A stretch of 64,000 nucleotides of DNA from Rhodobacterales bacterium 52_120_T64 (GTDB lineage: Bacteria; Pseudomonadota; Alphaproteobacteria; Rhodobacterales; Rhodobacteraceae): positions 1-64,000 of the forward strand of contig MABA01000008.1 of the NCBI GenBank assembly GCA_002162875.1, given 5' to 3'. A model generated the notes under the pieces. The model was not told the origin of the DNA. It did not search any database and saw only the letters and a list, made by a program, of their open reading frames with translations. This document shows, in pieces, positions 52,677-61,464 of this stretch. Position 1 is the first letter of the stretch. Each line of letters begins with the position of its first letter. The position numbers and the translations under genes are program-made.

Positions 52677-53495
52677 ATGAACGACCAAAGCCCAATCCAG
52701 ACTGCCGAGGCGATAAAAGCCTCGCGCTTACCAGACGCGCAGATTGTAACCTCGGTTACCCATTGGTCTGATCGCCTGTTTTCGTTCCGCGTTACAAGGC
52801 CGAAATCCCTGCGATTTCGGTCTGGTGAATTCGTTATGATCGGGCTGATGGGTGAGAACGGCAAGCCTTTGTTGCGGGCCTATTCAATCGCGTCTCCTGC
52901 ATGGGACGACGAACTGGAATTTTATTCAATTAAAGTCCAAGATGGCCCTCTAACATCACGTTTGCAAAACATACAGGCAGGCGACGAACTGATAATTCGC
53001 CCTAAGCCGGTCGGAACATTAGTGCTCGACGCGTTGTTGCCGGGCAAGCGTCTATATCTGATTTCCACCGGAACTGGCATTGCTCCTTTTGCTTCGCTTG
53101 CACGAGATCCAGACATCTATGAACGGTTTGAACAGGTGATCTTGGTCCACACGACCCGTGAAGTTTCGGGCCTGGCCTACGGGGAGCAGTTAGTGAAAAA
53201 CATCTACTCTGATCCTCTGGTTGGGGAAGACGCACGCGAAAAACTGCTATACTACCCAACCACCACAGGTGAGACCTTCAAGACTATGGGGCGTCCGACG
53301 GATATCCTTAGTTCGGGAAAACTAGCCGCCGATCTAGGTCTTCCAAATCTGAATGCAGACACAGATCGTATTATGATATGTGGCTCTATCGGGCTTAATA
53401 AGGATATGAAAACCATCGCTGAAAGCGCGGGCCTAGGCGAGGGTTCCAACAGCAAACCCGGCGAGTATGTCGTAGAAAAGGCATTTGTTGGCTAA
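52677..53495 (+). CDS. Ferredoxin-NADP reductase
   Basis: A 272-residue FAD enzyme. RAYSIASP binds FAD, GTGIAPF starts the NADP domain, and the C-terminal EYVVEKAFVG is typical of bacterial Fpr. It supplies electrons from NADPH, probably through ferredoxin, to the sulfite reductase of this operon. It lies 27 bases after the CysH-DUF934 gene and is followed by a terminator. Confidence 0.9.
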   Translation: MNDQSPIQTAEAIKASRLPDAQIVTSVTHWSDRLFSFRVTRPKSLRFRSGEFVMIGLMGENGKPLLRAYSIASPAWDDELEFYSIKVQDGPLTSRLQNIQAGDELIIRPKPVGTLVLDALLPGKRLYLISTGTGIAPFASLARDPDIYERFEQVILVHTTREVSGLAYGEQLVKNIYSDPLVGEDAREKLLYYPTTTGETFKTMGRPTDILSSGKLAADLGLPNLNADTDRIMICGSIGLNKDMKTIAESAGLGEGSNSKPGEYVVEKAFVG

Positions 53496-53531
53496 AGGTA
53501 ATGTATTGCACCGTTATCCTTAACAAGCACA

Positions 53532-53562
53532 GCTTGCCCGGTTTCGGGCAAGCGCCATTTTT
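53532..53562 (+). terminator. Intrinsic terminator of the sulfur operon
   Basis: GCTTGCCCG (53532-53540) pairs perfectly with CGGGCAAGC (53545-53553) around a GTTT loop, followed by GCCA and five T. It lies 37 bases after the fpr stop and just before the 3' end of the convergent ABC gene. Confidence 0.85.
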
Positions 53563-53567
53563 CGTCT

Positions 53568-54566
53568 CTACCTGACGCGCTTGTCATCTTTGTCAAAACG
53601 GAACAGGTCGTCAGGCTTGAAATCCAGCTGGACCGTTGACCCGATTTCATAGTCCGTTTGCCCGGGAATACGCACCGTAATCAAATGTTCCCTAACCTTT
53701 ACATACACGTTTGTATCCGCCCCAAGATGTTCCAGATGGCTAACCTTTCCGGTGATTTTTCCGGTGTCAGCCAGCGATATTGATTCAGGGCGAAGGCCAA
53801 TGGTTTTTACCTCGGCGGGTAGATCAAACAGCTTGGCATCCAGAAAATTCATGGCTGGCGAGCCAATGAAGCCGGCGACAAACAGGTTGTCGGGGTCGTT
53901 ATACAGATCCATCGGCGATCCAACTTGTTCAACGCGACCAGCTTGAAGAACAACGATCTTGTCGGCCAGTGTCATGGCCTCGACCTGGTCGTGGGTTACG
54001 TAGACGATAGTGGATTGCAGTTCGCGGTGCAGATTGGCGATTTCAAGCCGTGTGTTGACCCTGAGTGCGGCGTCCAGATTTGAAAGCGGCTCGTCAAACA
54101 GGAACAGTTTAGGGTTGCGCACGATCGCGCGCCCGATCGCGACGCGCTGGCGTTGACCGCCTGACAATTCTGCCGGACGTCGATCCAGATAAGGGGTAAG
54201 CTCCAACATATCGGCAGCGATGCCGACGCGTTCTTCAATGTATTCAGGCGACTTTTTGGCCTGTTTCAAGCCAAGGCTCATATTTTTTCGCACGGTCAGA
54301 TGCGGATAAAGCGCGTAGGTTTGGAAGACCATGGCTATGCCACGATCCGATGGGGGCAAAGTATTCACCCGACTGTCCCCGATAAGAACATCGCCAGACG
54401 ATGCATCTTCCAGACCAGCGATGATCCGCAGAAGCGTAGATTTTCCACAACCCGAAGGTCCGACAAAAATCACGAATTCGCCCTCTTCAACTTCGAGGTT
54501 GATGTCGGTTAATACTTCGACCGAGCCAAAAGATTTATGAACGTTTCTTAGACTTAAGGAACCCAT
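53568..54566 (-). CDS. Sugar ABC transporter ATP-binding protein (UgpC/MalK type)
   Basis: A 332-residue ATPase with Walker [11 protein letters not shown]-loop [12 protein letters not shown], signature [14 protein letters not shown], Walker [14 protein letters not shown] and H-loop YVTHDQ. A C-terminal OB-type domain of about 90 residues follows. It is the last gene of the leftward amino-sugar operon and should energise the permeases at 55598 and 56449. Confidence 0.92.
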   Translation of the reverse strand: MGSLSLRNVHKSFGSVEVLTDINLEVEEGEFVIFVGPSGCGKSTLLRIIAGLEDASSGDVLIGDSRVNTLPPSDRGIAMVFQTYALYPHLTVRKNMSLGLKQAKKSPEYIEERVGIAADMLELTPYLDRRPAELSGGQRQRVAIGRAIVRNPKLFLFDEPLSNLDAALRVNTRLEIANLHRELQSTIVYVTHDQVEAMTLADKIVVLQAGRVEQVGSPMDLYNDPDNLFVAGFIGSPAMNFLDAKLFDLPAEVKTIGLRPESISLADTGKITGKVSHLEHLGADTNVYVKVREHLITVRIPGQTDYEIGSTVQLDFKPDDLFRFDKDDKRVR

Positions 54567-54578
54567 TCAGTTTCCCTC

Positions 54579-55601
54579 CTACAAAAAGACTGGTTCGCCG
54601 GAGCGAACGCTTTCATCCGCAGCCAAGCAGATCGCAAGCGACTGCACTGCATCCGACATGTGTCGAGTTAGGTCGATGTTTTCATTTATAGCGTTTGCCA
54701 TATATGCGGCTTGCGCATTACAAAGATCTTGATGGCCGGGCTCGTCCGGCAGATCAATCAGTTGATCGCCCCCACTACTGGGGTGTACGCGTAAGCAACC
54801 GACTTTCGTGTGGCTGTCGATATCAGCCGAACCACCGGACTCCGCTGAAACAATAGAAACAGCACCATTCGGGGATATCACGTCTTTCACGAAATACGCG
54901 GTTTCCGAAATCATCGGACCCCAAGCGGCCTCGTACCAGCCGACTGAATTATCATCGAACAAAACCTGAAACTGGCCATAATTATACATATCCGGTGCGA
55001 TTTCGTCGGATAGCCTGACGCCCATGCCGCGCACCTGTACGGGTATTGCGTCGGTGATTTGACACATCACATCTACATAATGAACGCCACAATCAACTAT
55101 GGGGGAGGTGCTTTTCATTAGACTTTTATGCGTTTCCCACTCGGACCCATGACTTTGCTGGTTTAGGTTCATACGAAACACATATGGTCCACCAAGAGCA
55201 CGAGATTCAGCGATAAGACGTTGCCAGCTTGGATGGTGGCGCAAAATGTATCCAACTACCAGTTTTCGTCCTGTAGCAGTCGCCTTTTCCACCACTTTTC
55301 GGGCGTCAGTCGCATTGGCAGCAAGCGGTTTTTCGACAAACACATGTGCACCTGCATCCATCGCTGCCATCGCATATTCAGCGTGGCTGTCTGTATAGGT
55401 GCAAACGGCCACGAGATCGGGTTTGGAGGCATCTAATGCTTCGGAAAACTCGGTGTACATCGGGTATTCCAGAAGTTCATCCGGCAGCGAAACCGCGCTG
55501 CGGTTCATCAAACCGATAATCTCGAATTCCGGATTCTCATGATAGGCAAGCGCATGGCTGCGGCCCATATTTCCTAAACCTGCGACAAGCACGCGGATCA
55601 T
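54579..55601 (-). CDS. Gfo/Idh/MocA-family oxidoreductase
   Basis: A 340-residue NAD(P)-dependent oxidoreductase. The dinucleotide motif is GLGNMGRSHA, the family EKP motif is VEKPLAANA (near residue 96), and a later WYEAAWGPM lies in the substrate domain. It is embedded between the ABC permease (overlap 4 bases) and ATPase genes, so it likely oxidises or epimerises the imported sugar or a derivative. The substrate is unknown. Confidence 0.85.
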   Translation of the reverse strand: MIRVLVAGLGNMGRSHALAYHENPEFEIIGLMNRSAVSLPDELLEYPMYTEFSEALDASKPDLVAVCTYTDSHAEYAMAAMDAGAHVFVEKPLAANATDARKVVEKATATGRKLVVGYILRHHPSWQRLIAESRALGGPYVFRMNLNQQSHGSEWETHKSLMKSTSPIVDCGVHYVDVMCQITDAIPVQVRGMGVRLSDEIAPDMYNYGQFQVLFDDNSVGWYEAAWGPMISETAYFVKDVISPNGAVSIVSAESGGSADIDSHTKVGCLRVHPSSGGDQLIDLPDEPGHQDLCNAQAAYMANAINENIDLTRHMSDAVQSLAICLAADESVRSGEPVFL

Positions 55602-56437
55602 TTAACTGCTCCGGAAGTGATGCCACGGATGAGTTGTTTGGAAAAGATTATATAAAGGATCATCACCGGTAATATTGCCATCGACAGGGCGGACAAAACT
55701 GCGTTCCAATCGGTTACAAACTGGCCAATGAACACTTGCGAACCAAGTGTCAGGGTCTTGGTTGCCTCACCTGGGGCCAGAATTAACGGGAACCACAAGT
55801 CATTCCAGATCGGGATCATGTTGAAAACAGCGACCGTCGCCATTGCAGGGCGCACCAGCGGCAGCACCAACACAAAGAATATTCGGTATTCGGACAGGCC
55901 GTCAATCCGGCCGGCATCTTTAAGGTCGTCGGACACCTGTCGCATAAACTCTGCCAGAATAAAGATCGCCAGTGGTAATCCCTGCGCGGTGTAAACCAGT
56001 ATCAATGCGGTCAAAGTGTTCACTAAACCACCTGCCACCATTATCTGCAAAATGGCCACTGTACCAAGGCGTATAGGGATCATAATGCCGATCGCGAGGT
56101 ATAGTCCCATCAGCGTATTGCCCTTGAAGCGGTATTCAGCCAGCGCGAAGGCAGCCATTGCACCAAATAGCAGGATGAAGAACAGCGATACGACGGTCAC
56201 GATCATCGAGTTCTGGAAGTACTGCAGGAAATCGCCCTGCTTGAACACGGTTTCGTAACCAACCATGGTAAAACTGTCCGAATTTGGTAGCGACAGCGGA
56301 TCACGGAAAATGGCTTTGCGGGTTTTGAAGCTGTTGATCAGGATAACAATGACAGGAAATAGCGCGATGATTGTGTAGGTAATCAATGCTACGTGAGCGA
56401 ATGCCAAATTAAGCGGGTTGTGTTTGACTTTGTTCAT
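55598..56437 (-). CDS. Carbohydrate ABC transporter permease (MalG type)
   Basis: A 279-residue permease with six membrane segments. The EAA loop is DDLKDAGRIDGLSEYRIFFV, and the C-terminus QLIRGITSGAVK is typical of MalG. The start at 56437 (MNKVKHNPLN) is set by GGAGCGGCAGAT; the longer frame from 56500 lies inside the upstream permease gene. Confidence 0.88.
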   Translation of the reverse strand: MNKVKHNPLNLAFAHVALITYTIIALFPVIVILINSFKTRKAIFRDPLSLPNSDSFTMVGYETVFKQGDFLQYFQNSMIVTVVSLFFILLFGAMAAFALAEYRFKGNTLMGLYLAIGIMIPIRLGTVAILQIMVAGGLVNTLTALILVYTAQGLPLAIFILAEFMRQVSDDLKDAGRIDGLSEYRIFFVLVLPLVRPAMATVAVFNMIPIWNDLWFPLILAPGEATKTLTLGSQVFIGQFVTDWNAVLSALSMAILPVMILYIIFSKQLIRGITSGAVK

Positions 56438-56448
56438 ATCTGCCGCTC

Positions 56449-57372
56449 CTAGAACTGGTACCGACGCATACGCGTCTGGATGCCGAACAAGTAAATACAA
56501 ACGCCCAACAGAATGACCAAGAACATCATCATGGCGATGGCTGAGCCCATATTCGGGTCACCCAATTGCATCTGGAACCCGAAGAAGGTGCGATACAGGA
56601 ACGAGCCAAGTACATCGGTGGCGTAATTTGGACCCGCCAATGCCCCTTGCGTGGTGTAGATCAAATCGAACGCATTGAAATTTCCTACGAATGTCAGAAT
56701 CGAGATAATCCCGATAGACGGCAGGATCAGTGGCAGTTTGATTTTCCAAAATGCAGCCATGCCGGTGATTCCGTCGCATTCGCCAGCTTCCAGAACCTCG
56801 TCCGGGATGGATAAAAGGGAGGCATAGATCAACATCATCGGGATGCCGATGAATTGCCAAACCGAGATCAGAGCCAATGTTGTAAGGGCGTACTCTTCTT
56901 TACCAAGCCACGGCTTGAACAAGAATTTCAGGCCCACTGCATCCAGCATGTCGGGGGCGATCCCCCACAGAGGCGACAGGATCAACTTCCATGCAAAACC
57001 CACGATCACGAAAGACAAGATTGTAGGGATGAAAATTGCTGTACGATAAAAGCTTGAAAAGCGCAGTGCCGAAGAGGAAAGCATCGCAGCTATGGCAATG
57101 CCAAGCGGGTTTTGCACGATCATATGGATGACGAAAAACCATGTGTTGTTTTTAAGGGCATTCCAGAAACTGTTCGACCAACGCTCGTCGCCCAAAAGGG
57201 TGCGGAAGTTGTCGAGTCCGATGAATATCTGTTCTTGGCCTACCGTAGTAAACAGCGACAGGCGCAAAGTTCCAAACAGCGGGAAAATCATTAGGGCCGT
57301 ATACACTAACACGGCAGGCGTTAGAAATATCACGATATGCCAGCGCCGTTTCGGTCGGTCTTGCGTGCTCAT
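56449..57372 (-). CDS. Carbohydrate ABC transporter permease (MalF type)
   Basis: A 307-residue permease. The first segment is VIFLTPAVLVYTALMIFPLFG, and the EAA loop is DEVLEAGECDGITGMAAFWK. It is 11 bases from the MalG-type permease. The gap to the binding-protein gene contains a stem-loop. Confidence 0.9.
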   Translation of the reverse strand: MSTQDRPKRRWHIVIFLTPAVLVYTALMIFPLFGTLRLSLFTTVGQEQIFIGLDNFRTLLGDERWSNSFWNALKNNTWFFVIHMIVQNPLGIAIAAMLSSSALRFSSFYRTAIFIPTILSFVIVGFAWKLILSPLWGIAPDMLDAVGLKFLFKPWLGKEEYALTTLALISVWQFIGIPMMLIYASLLSIPDEVLEAGECDGITGMAAFWKIKLPLILPSIGIISILTFVGNFNAFDLIYTTQGALAGPNYATDVLGSFLYRTFFGFQMQLGDPNMGSAIAMMMFLVILLGVCIYLFGIQTRMRRYQF

Positions 57373-57395
57373 CTCTGCCCCCTTTGTTGGTTGGA

Positions 57396-57413
57396 CCGGA
57401 GGGGTGCCTCCGG
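57396..57413 (-). other. Intercistronic stem-loop between binding protein and permease genes
   Basis: CCGGAGG (57396-57402) and CCTCCGG (57407-57413) form a perfect 7-bp stem with a GGTG loop, in the 55-base gap. No T-run follows leftward. It matches in position the stem-loop of the fucose ABC operon at 21763-21787. Confidence 0.6.
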
Positions 57414-57427
57414 CCCGTTGTTAAAGC

Positions 57428-58681
57428 TTACTGCTGAGGTTCATACCAGCTTGCCAAGCCATCCTGCATATGCGCACCAGCTTCTTCTGGTGTCATGCTG
57501 CCGCGAATAGCATTTGCCGAAGACACCCAGTATTCATTGGCGAGGTTTGGTGTTCCGCGCGAAAGAATCTGGTGGTATGGGCGGATCGAAGAATTACAAT
57601 CATTCCGCCATCCAACGATTTCCTGCGCCAGTGGATCCGACATTTCAACCGTATGGTTGGAAAGCGAGAAGAACCCGGGCAACGAATTCGCATAGAGGCT
57701 GGCAAATTCTGCTGTACCAACCCAGTTCAGGAAGGTCCGCACTTCGTCTGCATTCTTCGTCGCACTGTTCATGCCAAGTGCGATATCCACGTGGTCCGAG
57801 ATATAGCACTCGTCACCCGCAGCTTGAACTGGTGGGTTGAAGGCACCCATTGCGAATTCAGCTTGAGCGTTAAAGCCACTCAGTTCCCAGGAACCGGCGG
57901 GATAAATCGCTGCACGACCAAGAGTGAACAGGTTTTGGCTGTCTGGATAGGATTGAGCCTCAAATCCATCACCCATATATTCGCCCCAGCGTGCAAGCTG
58001 GGCATATGGTGCAACCCATTGCGGATCGGTCAGTTTCTGGTCGCCGGCAATCACAGCCATGCGGCCTTCTTCGCCCTTCCAGTAGTTCGGACCAATGTTC
58101 GCATAACCCATTGTGGCCGCTTCCCACTGATCTGCTGTACCCATCGAAAGCGGAATGTAGTTACCGTCTTCTTTGAACGCATCTAGAACAGCGAAGAATT
58201 CGTCAGTCGTATTTGGCACGTCTACGCCAACTTCTTCAAATGCTTCTTTGTTGTAGATAAAGCCGTGAATAACCGAAGCCATCGGTACACAGAAAGTGGC
58301 AGAACCGTCATCTGTGCTCCAGCCCGATTTGGCAACAGGGCCAAAGTTGGCCATATTTTCAAGCCCGCCTACATCTGCCAAGTGGCCAGCATCGTATAGC
58401 GATAGTGAGCCATCAAATGGACGACAAGTGATCAGGTCACCTGCAGTACCAGCAGCCAACTTAGCATTCAAAGCAGAGTTATATTGTGCTGGCGCGGTTG
58501 GTGCGAACACAACTTTGATGCCTGGATGACCAGCTTCGAATGCTGGAATAATCGTGTTTTGCCAGATGAGCAGGTCGTCATTGCGCCAGCTCTCGACGGT
58601 AATGGTCACATCCTGCGCAAAGGCCGCTGTGCCCAAAAATGATGTTGCCAGCAATGCGCTGACTAACTTGGTCGTGTTCAT
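57428..58681 (-). CDS. Sugar ABC transporter periplasmic binding protein (family 1)
   Basis: A 417-residue solute-binding protein. The signal peptide NTTKLVSALLATSFLGTAAFA precedes DVTITVESWRNDDLLIWQNT. GRAAIYPAGSWELSGF is a conserved ligand-loop region. It follows murQ at 44 bases, pointing to an amino sugar (GlcNAc, MurNAc or a chitin- or peptidoglycan-derived sugar) as ligand. Confidence 0.88.
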   Translation of the reverse strand: MNTTKLVSALLATSFLGTAAFAQDVTITVESWRNDDLLIWQNTIIPAFEAGHPGIKVVFAPTAPAQYNSALNAKLAAGTAGDLITCRPFDGSLSLYDAGHLADVGGLENMANFGPVAKSGWSTDDGSATFCVPMASVIHGFIYNKEAFEEVGVDVPNTTDEFFAVLDAFKEDGNYIPLSMGTADQWEAATMGYANIGPNYWKGEEGRMAVIAGDQKLTDPQWVAPYAQLARWGEYMGDGFEAQSYPDSQNLFTLGRAAIYPAGSWELSGFNAQAEFAMGAFNPPVQAAGDECYISDHVDIALGMNSATKNADEVRTFLNWVGTAEFASLYANSLPGFFSLSNHTVEMSDPLAQEIVGWRNDCNSSIRPYHQILSRGTPNLANEYWVSSANAIRGSMTPEEAGAHMQDGLASWYEPQQ

Positions 58682-58725
58682 TGTTCATCTCCCTGTCGTG
58701 CGCCGTTTGGCGCGGTTTTCGGGTG

Positions 58726-59634
58726 TTATCCCGTGGTTATATTGGCAATCGCGGATCGTAGATTTTGGTCCGCCATATCCAGATACTTCATTGCATCACT
58801 CAGATCTTTTGCGCCTGATGTGATAAGGATCGCTTGTTTCACGCCCCCGTTTGCCGCCTTCAGATTTTCCGTAGCGGTGTTTCTGTCGCAGCCTGTGATC
58901 TCCATCACGATATTCTCGGCGCGTTCGAACAATTTGACGTTGTTGGCTATGACGTTAACCATCAACCCGTCCATTACATGGCCCAACCGGACACCCATCA
59001 GTGTGGACATCATGTTTAGCGCAATTTTTTGTGCAGTTCCGGCACCCAAACGCGTGGATCCGGCGATAACTTCGGGTGGTGTAGGCAGAAATACCGGTAT
59101 ATCGGAGCCAGAAATCAACAAGGTATTTCCGTTGTTGGAAATCCCGATAGTTGTTGCACCGCGCGCCTTAGCAATGTTCATGATTGTAACGGGGTAAACA
59201 GTGTTACCGCTTGCAGCCAAGCAAATCACACAGTCATTGGAGCCGATATCGGCGGCATCGCGAGTTGCGGCCTCTTCGTCATCCTCGGCTTCGCCCTTAG
59301 GTTTGGCCATATCTTCCAGACCACCAGCCCTTAGAATACTGATCCGACTTGTGGGTATGCCGAACGTTGGCGGAATTTCCAGGCCATCTGCAAGTCCCAT
59401 AAGGCCTGAACTTCCGGCTGCCGCATAAACCAGGTTGCCACCCGTGCGAATTGCCTTAGCCATCGCCTCGGCACCCTTGTCCAAAGCCGGTAGGGCGGCA
59501 CTCATAGACTCGACCGCCGCTATCTGCGCGTCATGTAGAATGGTTAGGATTTCCGCTCCGCTCAACAGGTCCAGCCCCTTAGCGTGCCCGTGGGGTTGCT
59601 CGGTTTGCAGGAGAGATATTTGACTTCCAGCCAT
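58726..59634 (-). CDS. murQ: N-acetylmuramic acid 6-phosphate etherase
   Basis: A 302-residue SIS-domain enzyme that cleaves the D-lactyl ether of MurNAc-6-phosphate to GlcNAc-6-phosphate and D-lactate. Seen are AAGSSGLMGLADGLEIPPTFG near residue 72, VICLAASGNTVYPVT (sugar-phosphate binding) and GSTRLGAGTAQKIALNMMST, the MurQ signature. It heads the leftward operon, divergent from the kinase/NagA operon. Confidence 0.93.
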   Translation of the reverse strand: MAGSQISLLQTEQPHGHAKGLDLLSGAEILTILHDAQIAAVESMSAALPALDKGAEAMAKAIRTGGNLVYAAAGSSGLMGLADGLEIPPTFGIPTSRISILRAGGLEDMAKPKGEAEDDEEAATRDAADIGSNDCVICLAASGNTVYPVTIMNIAKARGATTIGISNNGNTLLISGSDIPVFLPTPPEVIAGSTRLGAGTAQKIALNMMSTLMGVRLGHVMDGLMVNVIANNVKLFERAENIVMEITGCDRNTATENLKAANGGVKQAILITSGAKDLSDAMKYLDMADQNLRSAIANITTG

Positions 59635-59784
59635 TGATGATTCCCGTTCCTGTGGTTTTCAGTTATAATGCCAATTTAATACCGAATGTCCAGAAATATT
59701 TTGTATCACCGATATTTTCGGCGAACCTGCCGTTGTTTCACCCGTAATCTCGCCAGTATAGCGATTATTGCTTCCGTTATCACA

Positions 59785-59806
59785 ATAGGTATTGTATAGG
59801 TATTGT
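59785..59806 (+). repeat. Two tandem 11-bp repeats just before the kinase start
   Basis: ATAGGTATTGT occurs twice in direct tandem (59785-59795, 59796-59806), ending at the base before the ATG. The 11-bp period matches one helical turn, so the region may be an operator (for example of the GntR regulator). The second copy supplies the only AGG that could act as ribosome-binding site. Confidence 0.55.
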
Positions 59807-60694
59807 ATGAATGCAGAATCGAAAAAACTGATTGTTGCCGTTGATGGGGGCGGAAGTACCTGTCGCGTAAGTATTTGCGAAGTGTCCGGCGCGATCATTG
59901 GCGCAGCCAGCGGAGGGTCTGCAAATATCACAACAGACTTCAATCGCGCCCTTGCCAATATTCTGGAGACCATCCATCGCGCCTACGCAGCAGCAGGATT
60001 GGATCCTACGCGAATGGTCGGCGATTATGCGTACCTTGGCCTCGCGGGCGCTAATCTTGAAGGCGCGGCGGATTTGATGGAGAAGGCCTTGAATTTTGAT
60101 CGGGTCAAAGTGACATCTGATCGAGAAATTACAGTTCAGGGCGCGATGGGGGCGGAAGACGGAACAGTTGCTGCGATCGGCACCGGCTCGTTCTTCGTCG
60201 GTCGTCACAATGGAGAAGTATTAAGTATCGGCGGTTGGGGATTCCAACTTGGCGATGATGGCGGCGGGGCGTTTCTGGGCCAGAAACTGCTTCGTCGAGC
60301 CATCCATGCGCACGATGGAATTGTTGCGCACAGCCCATTGACTCGCGGGGTTCTTCAGCGTTTTGGCGGCACCCCGCAGGGGTTGGTTGCATTTGTTCAA
60401 GGCGCAACGCCGATGGATTACGGCAGCTTTGCACCGAGCATTATCAAAGCGTATTACGAGGGCGATGCGATTGCGATTGAAATAGTTGATGCAGCAGTGG
60501 CATCACTTCATCACACGCTGGACACATTGAATACAGAGATAACGGGCGTACTCTATATGCTTGGTGGTTTGGGGGCTGCATACACGGAGTTGCTGCGTCC
60601 TGAATATCAAGCAATTTGTGCCTCTCCGAAGGGTGACGCTTCGGATGGTGCTCTGTCGCTGGCGCAGGGTTTATGGGTGGGAGAAACAAAATGA
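59807..60694 (+). CDS. BadF/BadG-type kinase, likely amino-sugar kinase (GlcNAc/MurNAc)
   Basis: A 295-residue ASKHA-fold kinase. The phosphate-1 motif is VAVDGGGSTCRVS, with GSANITTDF, AIGTGSFF and GGWGFQLGDDGGGAFLGQ further on. Members of this group phosphorylate N-acetylglucosamine or N-acetylmuramic acid; adjacency to MurQ and NagA supports that. The start at 59807 follows the tandem repeats. It overlaps the GntR gene by ATGA. Confidence 0.85.
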   Translation: MNAESKKLIVAVDGGGSTCRVSICEVSGAIIGAASGGSANITTDFNRALANILETIHRAYAAAGLDPTRMVGDYAYLGLAGANLEGAADLMEKALNFDRVKVTSDREITVQGAMGAEDGTVAAIGTGSFFVGRHNGEVLSIGGWGFQLGDDGGGAFLGQKLLRRAIHAHDGIVAHSPLTRGVLQRFGGTPQGLVAFVQGATPMDYGSFAPSIIKAYYEGDAIAIEIVDAAVASLHHTLDTLNTEITGVLYMLGGLGAAYTELLRPEYQAICASPKGDASDGALSLAQGLWVGETK

Positions 60695-61464
60695 GCGTTC
60701 AGAAAGTTTTTGACCCATCATCCTGGTTGTCTCCCACGGGAGGGCCACGATATATACAACTACGTCGCCGTATTGAGGAGGCGTTTGAAAATGGCGAGCT
60801 GCCCCCCGGCACACCTTTGCCGCCTGAACGCGAGATTGCCTTGATGACCACACTGTCTCGGGTAACTGTTCGAAAAGCCGTGCAGCCGTTGGTCGAAGAA
60901 GGTCTGATCGTACAGCGGCGCGGGTCCGGTTCCATTATTGCGCCACAGTTGACCAAAGTTGAGCAATCGCTCTCTCGCTTGACATCGTTTACGGAAGATA
61001 TGGCTCGGCGAGGTAAGAATGTAACTTCCACATGGTTGGAGCGCGGCATTTTTTTGCCTTCTCCCGAGGAAACTATGACGTTAGGTTTGACGGCGCGTGA
61101 ATCTGTGTCGCGTCTGTCGCGATTGCGGCTGGCAGATGGCACGCCACTGGCGATTGAGAGAGCCTCGCTTTCCACCCGAATGCTACCTAATCCCCTTGCC
61201 GTTGAGTCTTCACTTTATGAAGCCCTTGATCTCTCTGGGTTCAAGCCGGTTCGTGCGGTTCAGCGTATTTCCGCAACCAACCTGAATGCGTTGGATGCGG
61301 GGTTGTTGGAAGTCGAAGAAAGTGTCGCCGGCCTGCAAATAACCCGTGTTTCTTATCTTGCATCGGGGCAAGTGGTTGAGCTGACCCACTCGATTTATCG
61401 CGGCGACGCGTATGACTTTGTAGCCGAACTCCAGTTGCCCTCGTATACGAGAGACAAGAAATGA
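60691..61464 (+). CDS. GntR-family (HutC/UTRA) transcriptional regulator
   Basis: A 257-residue regulator. The winged helix contains GELPPGTPLPPEREIALMTT and SRVTVRKAVQPLVEEGLI; the UTRA ligand domain (residues about 85-250) has the typical PLAIERASL start. NagR/DasR-type members sense GlcNAc-6-P or GlcN-6-P, and this is the likely effector. It overlaps both the kinase upstream and NagA downstream by four bases. Confidence 0.9.
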   Translation: MSVQKVFDPSSWLSPTGGPRYIQLRRRIEEAFENGELPPGTPLPPEREIALMTTLSRVTVRKAVQPLVEEGLIVQRRGSGSIIAPQLTKVEQSLSRLTSFTEDMARRGKNVTSTWLERGIFLPSPEETMTLGLTARESVSRLSRLRLADGTPLAIERASLSTRMLPNPLAVESSLYEALDLSGFKPVRAVQRISATNLNALDAGLLEVEESVAGLQITRVSYLASGQVVELTHSIYRGDAYDFVAELQLPSYTRDKK

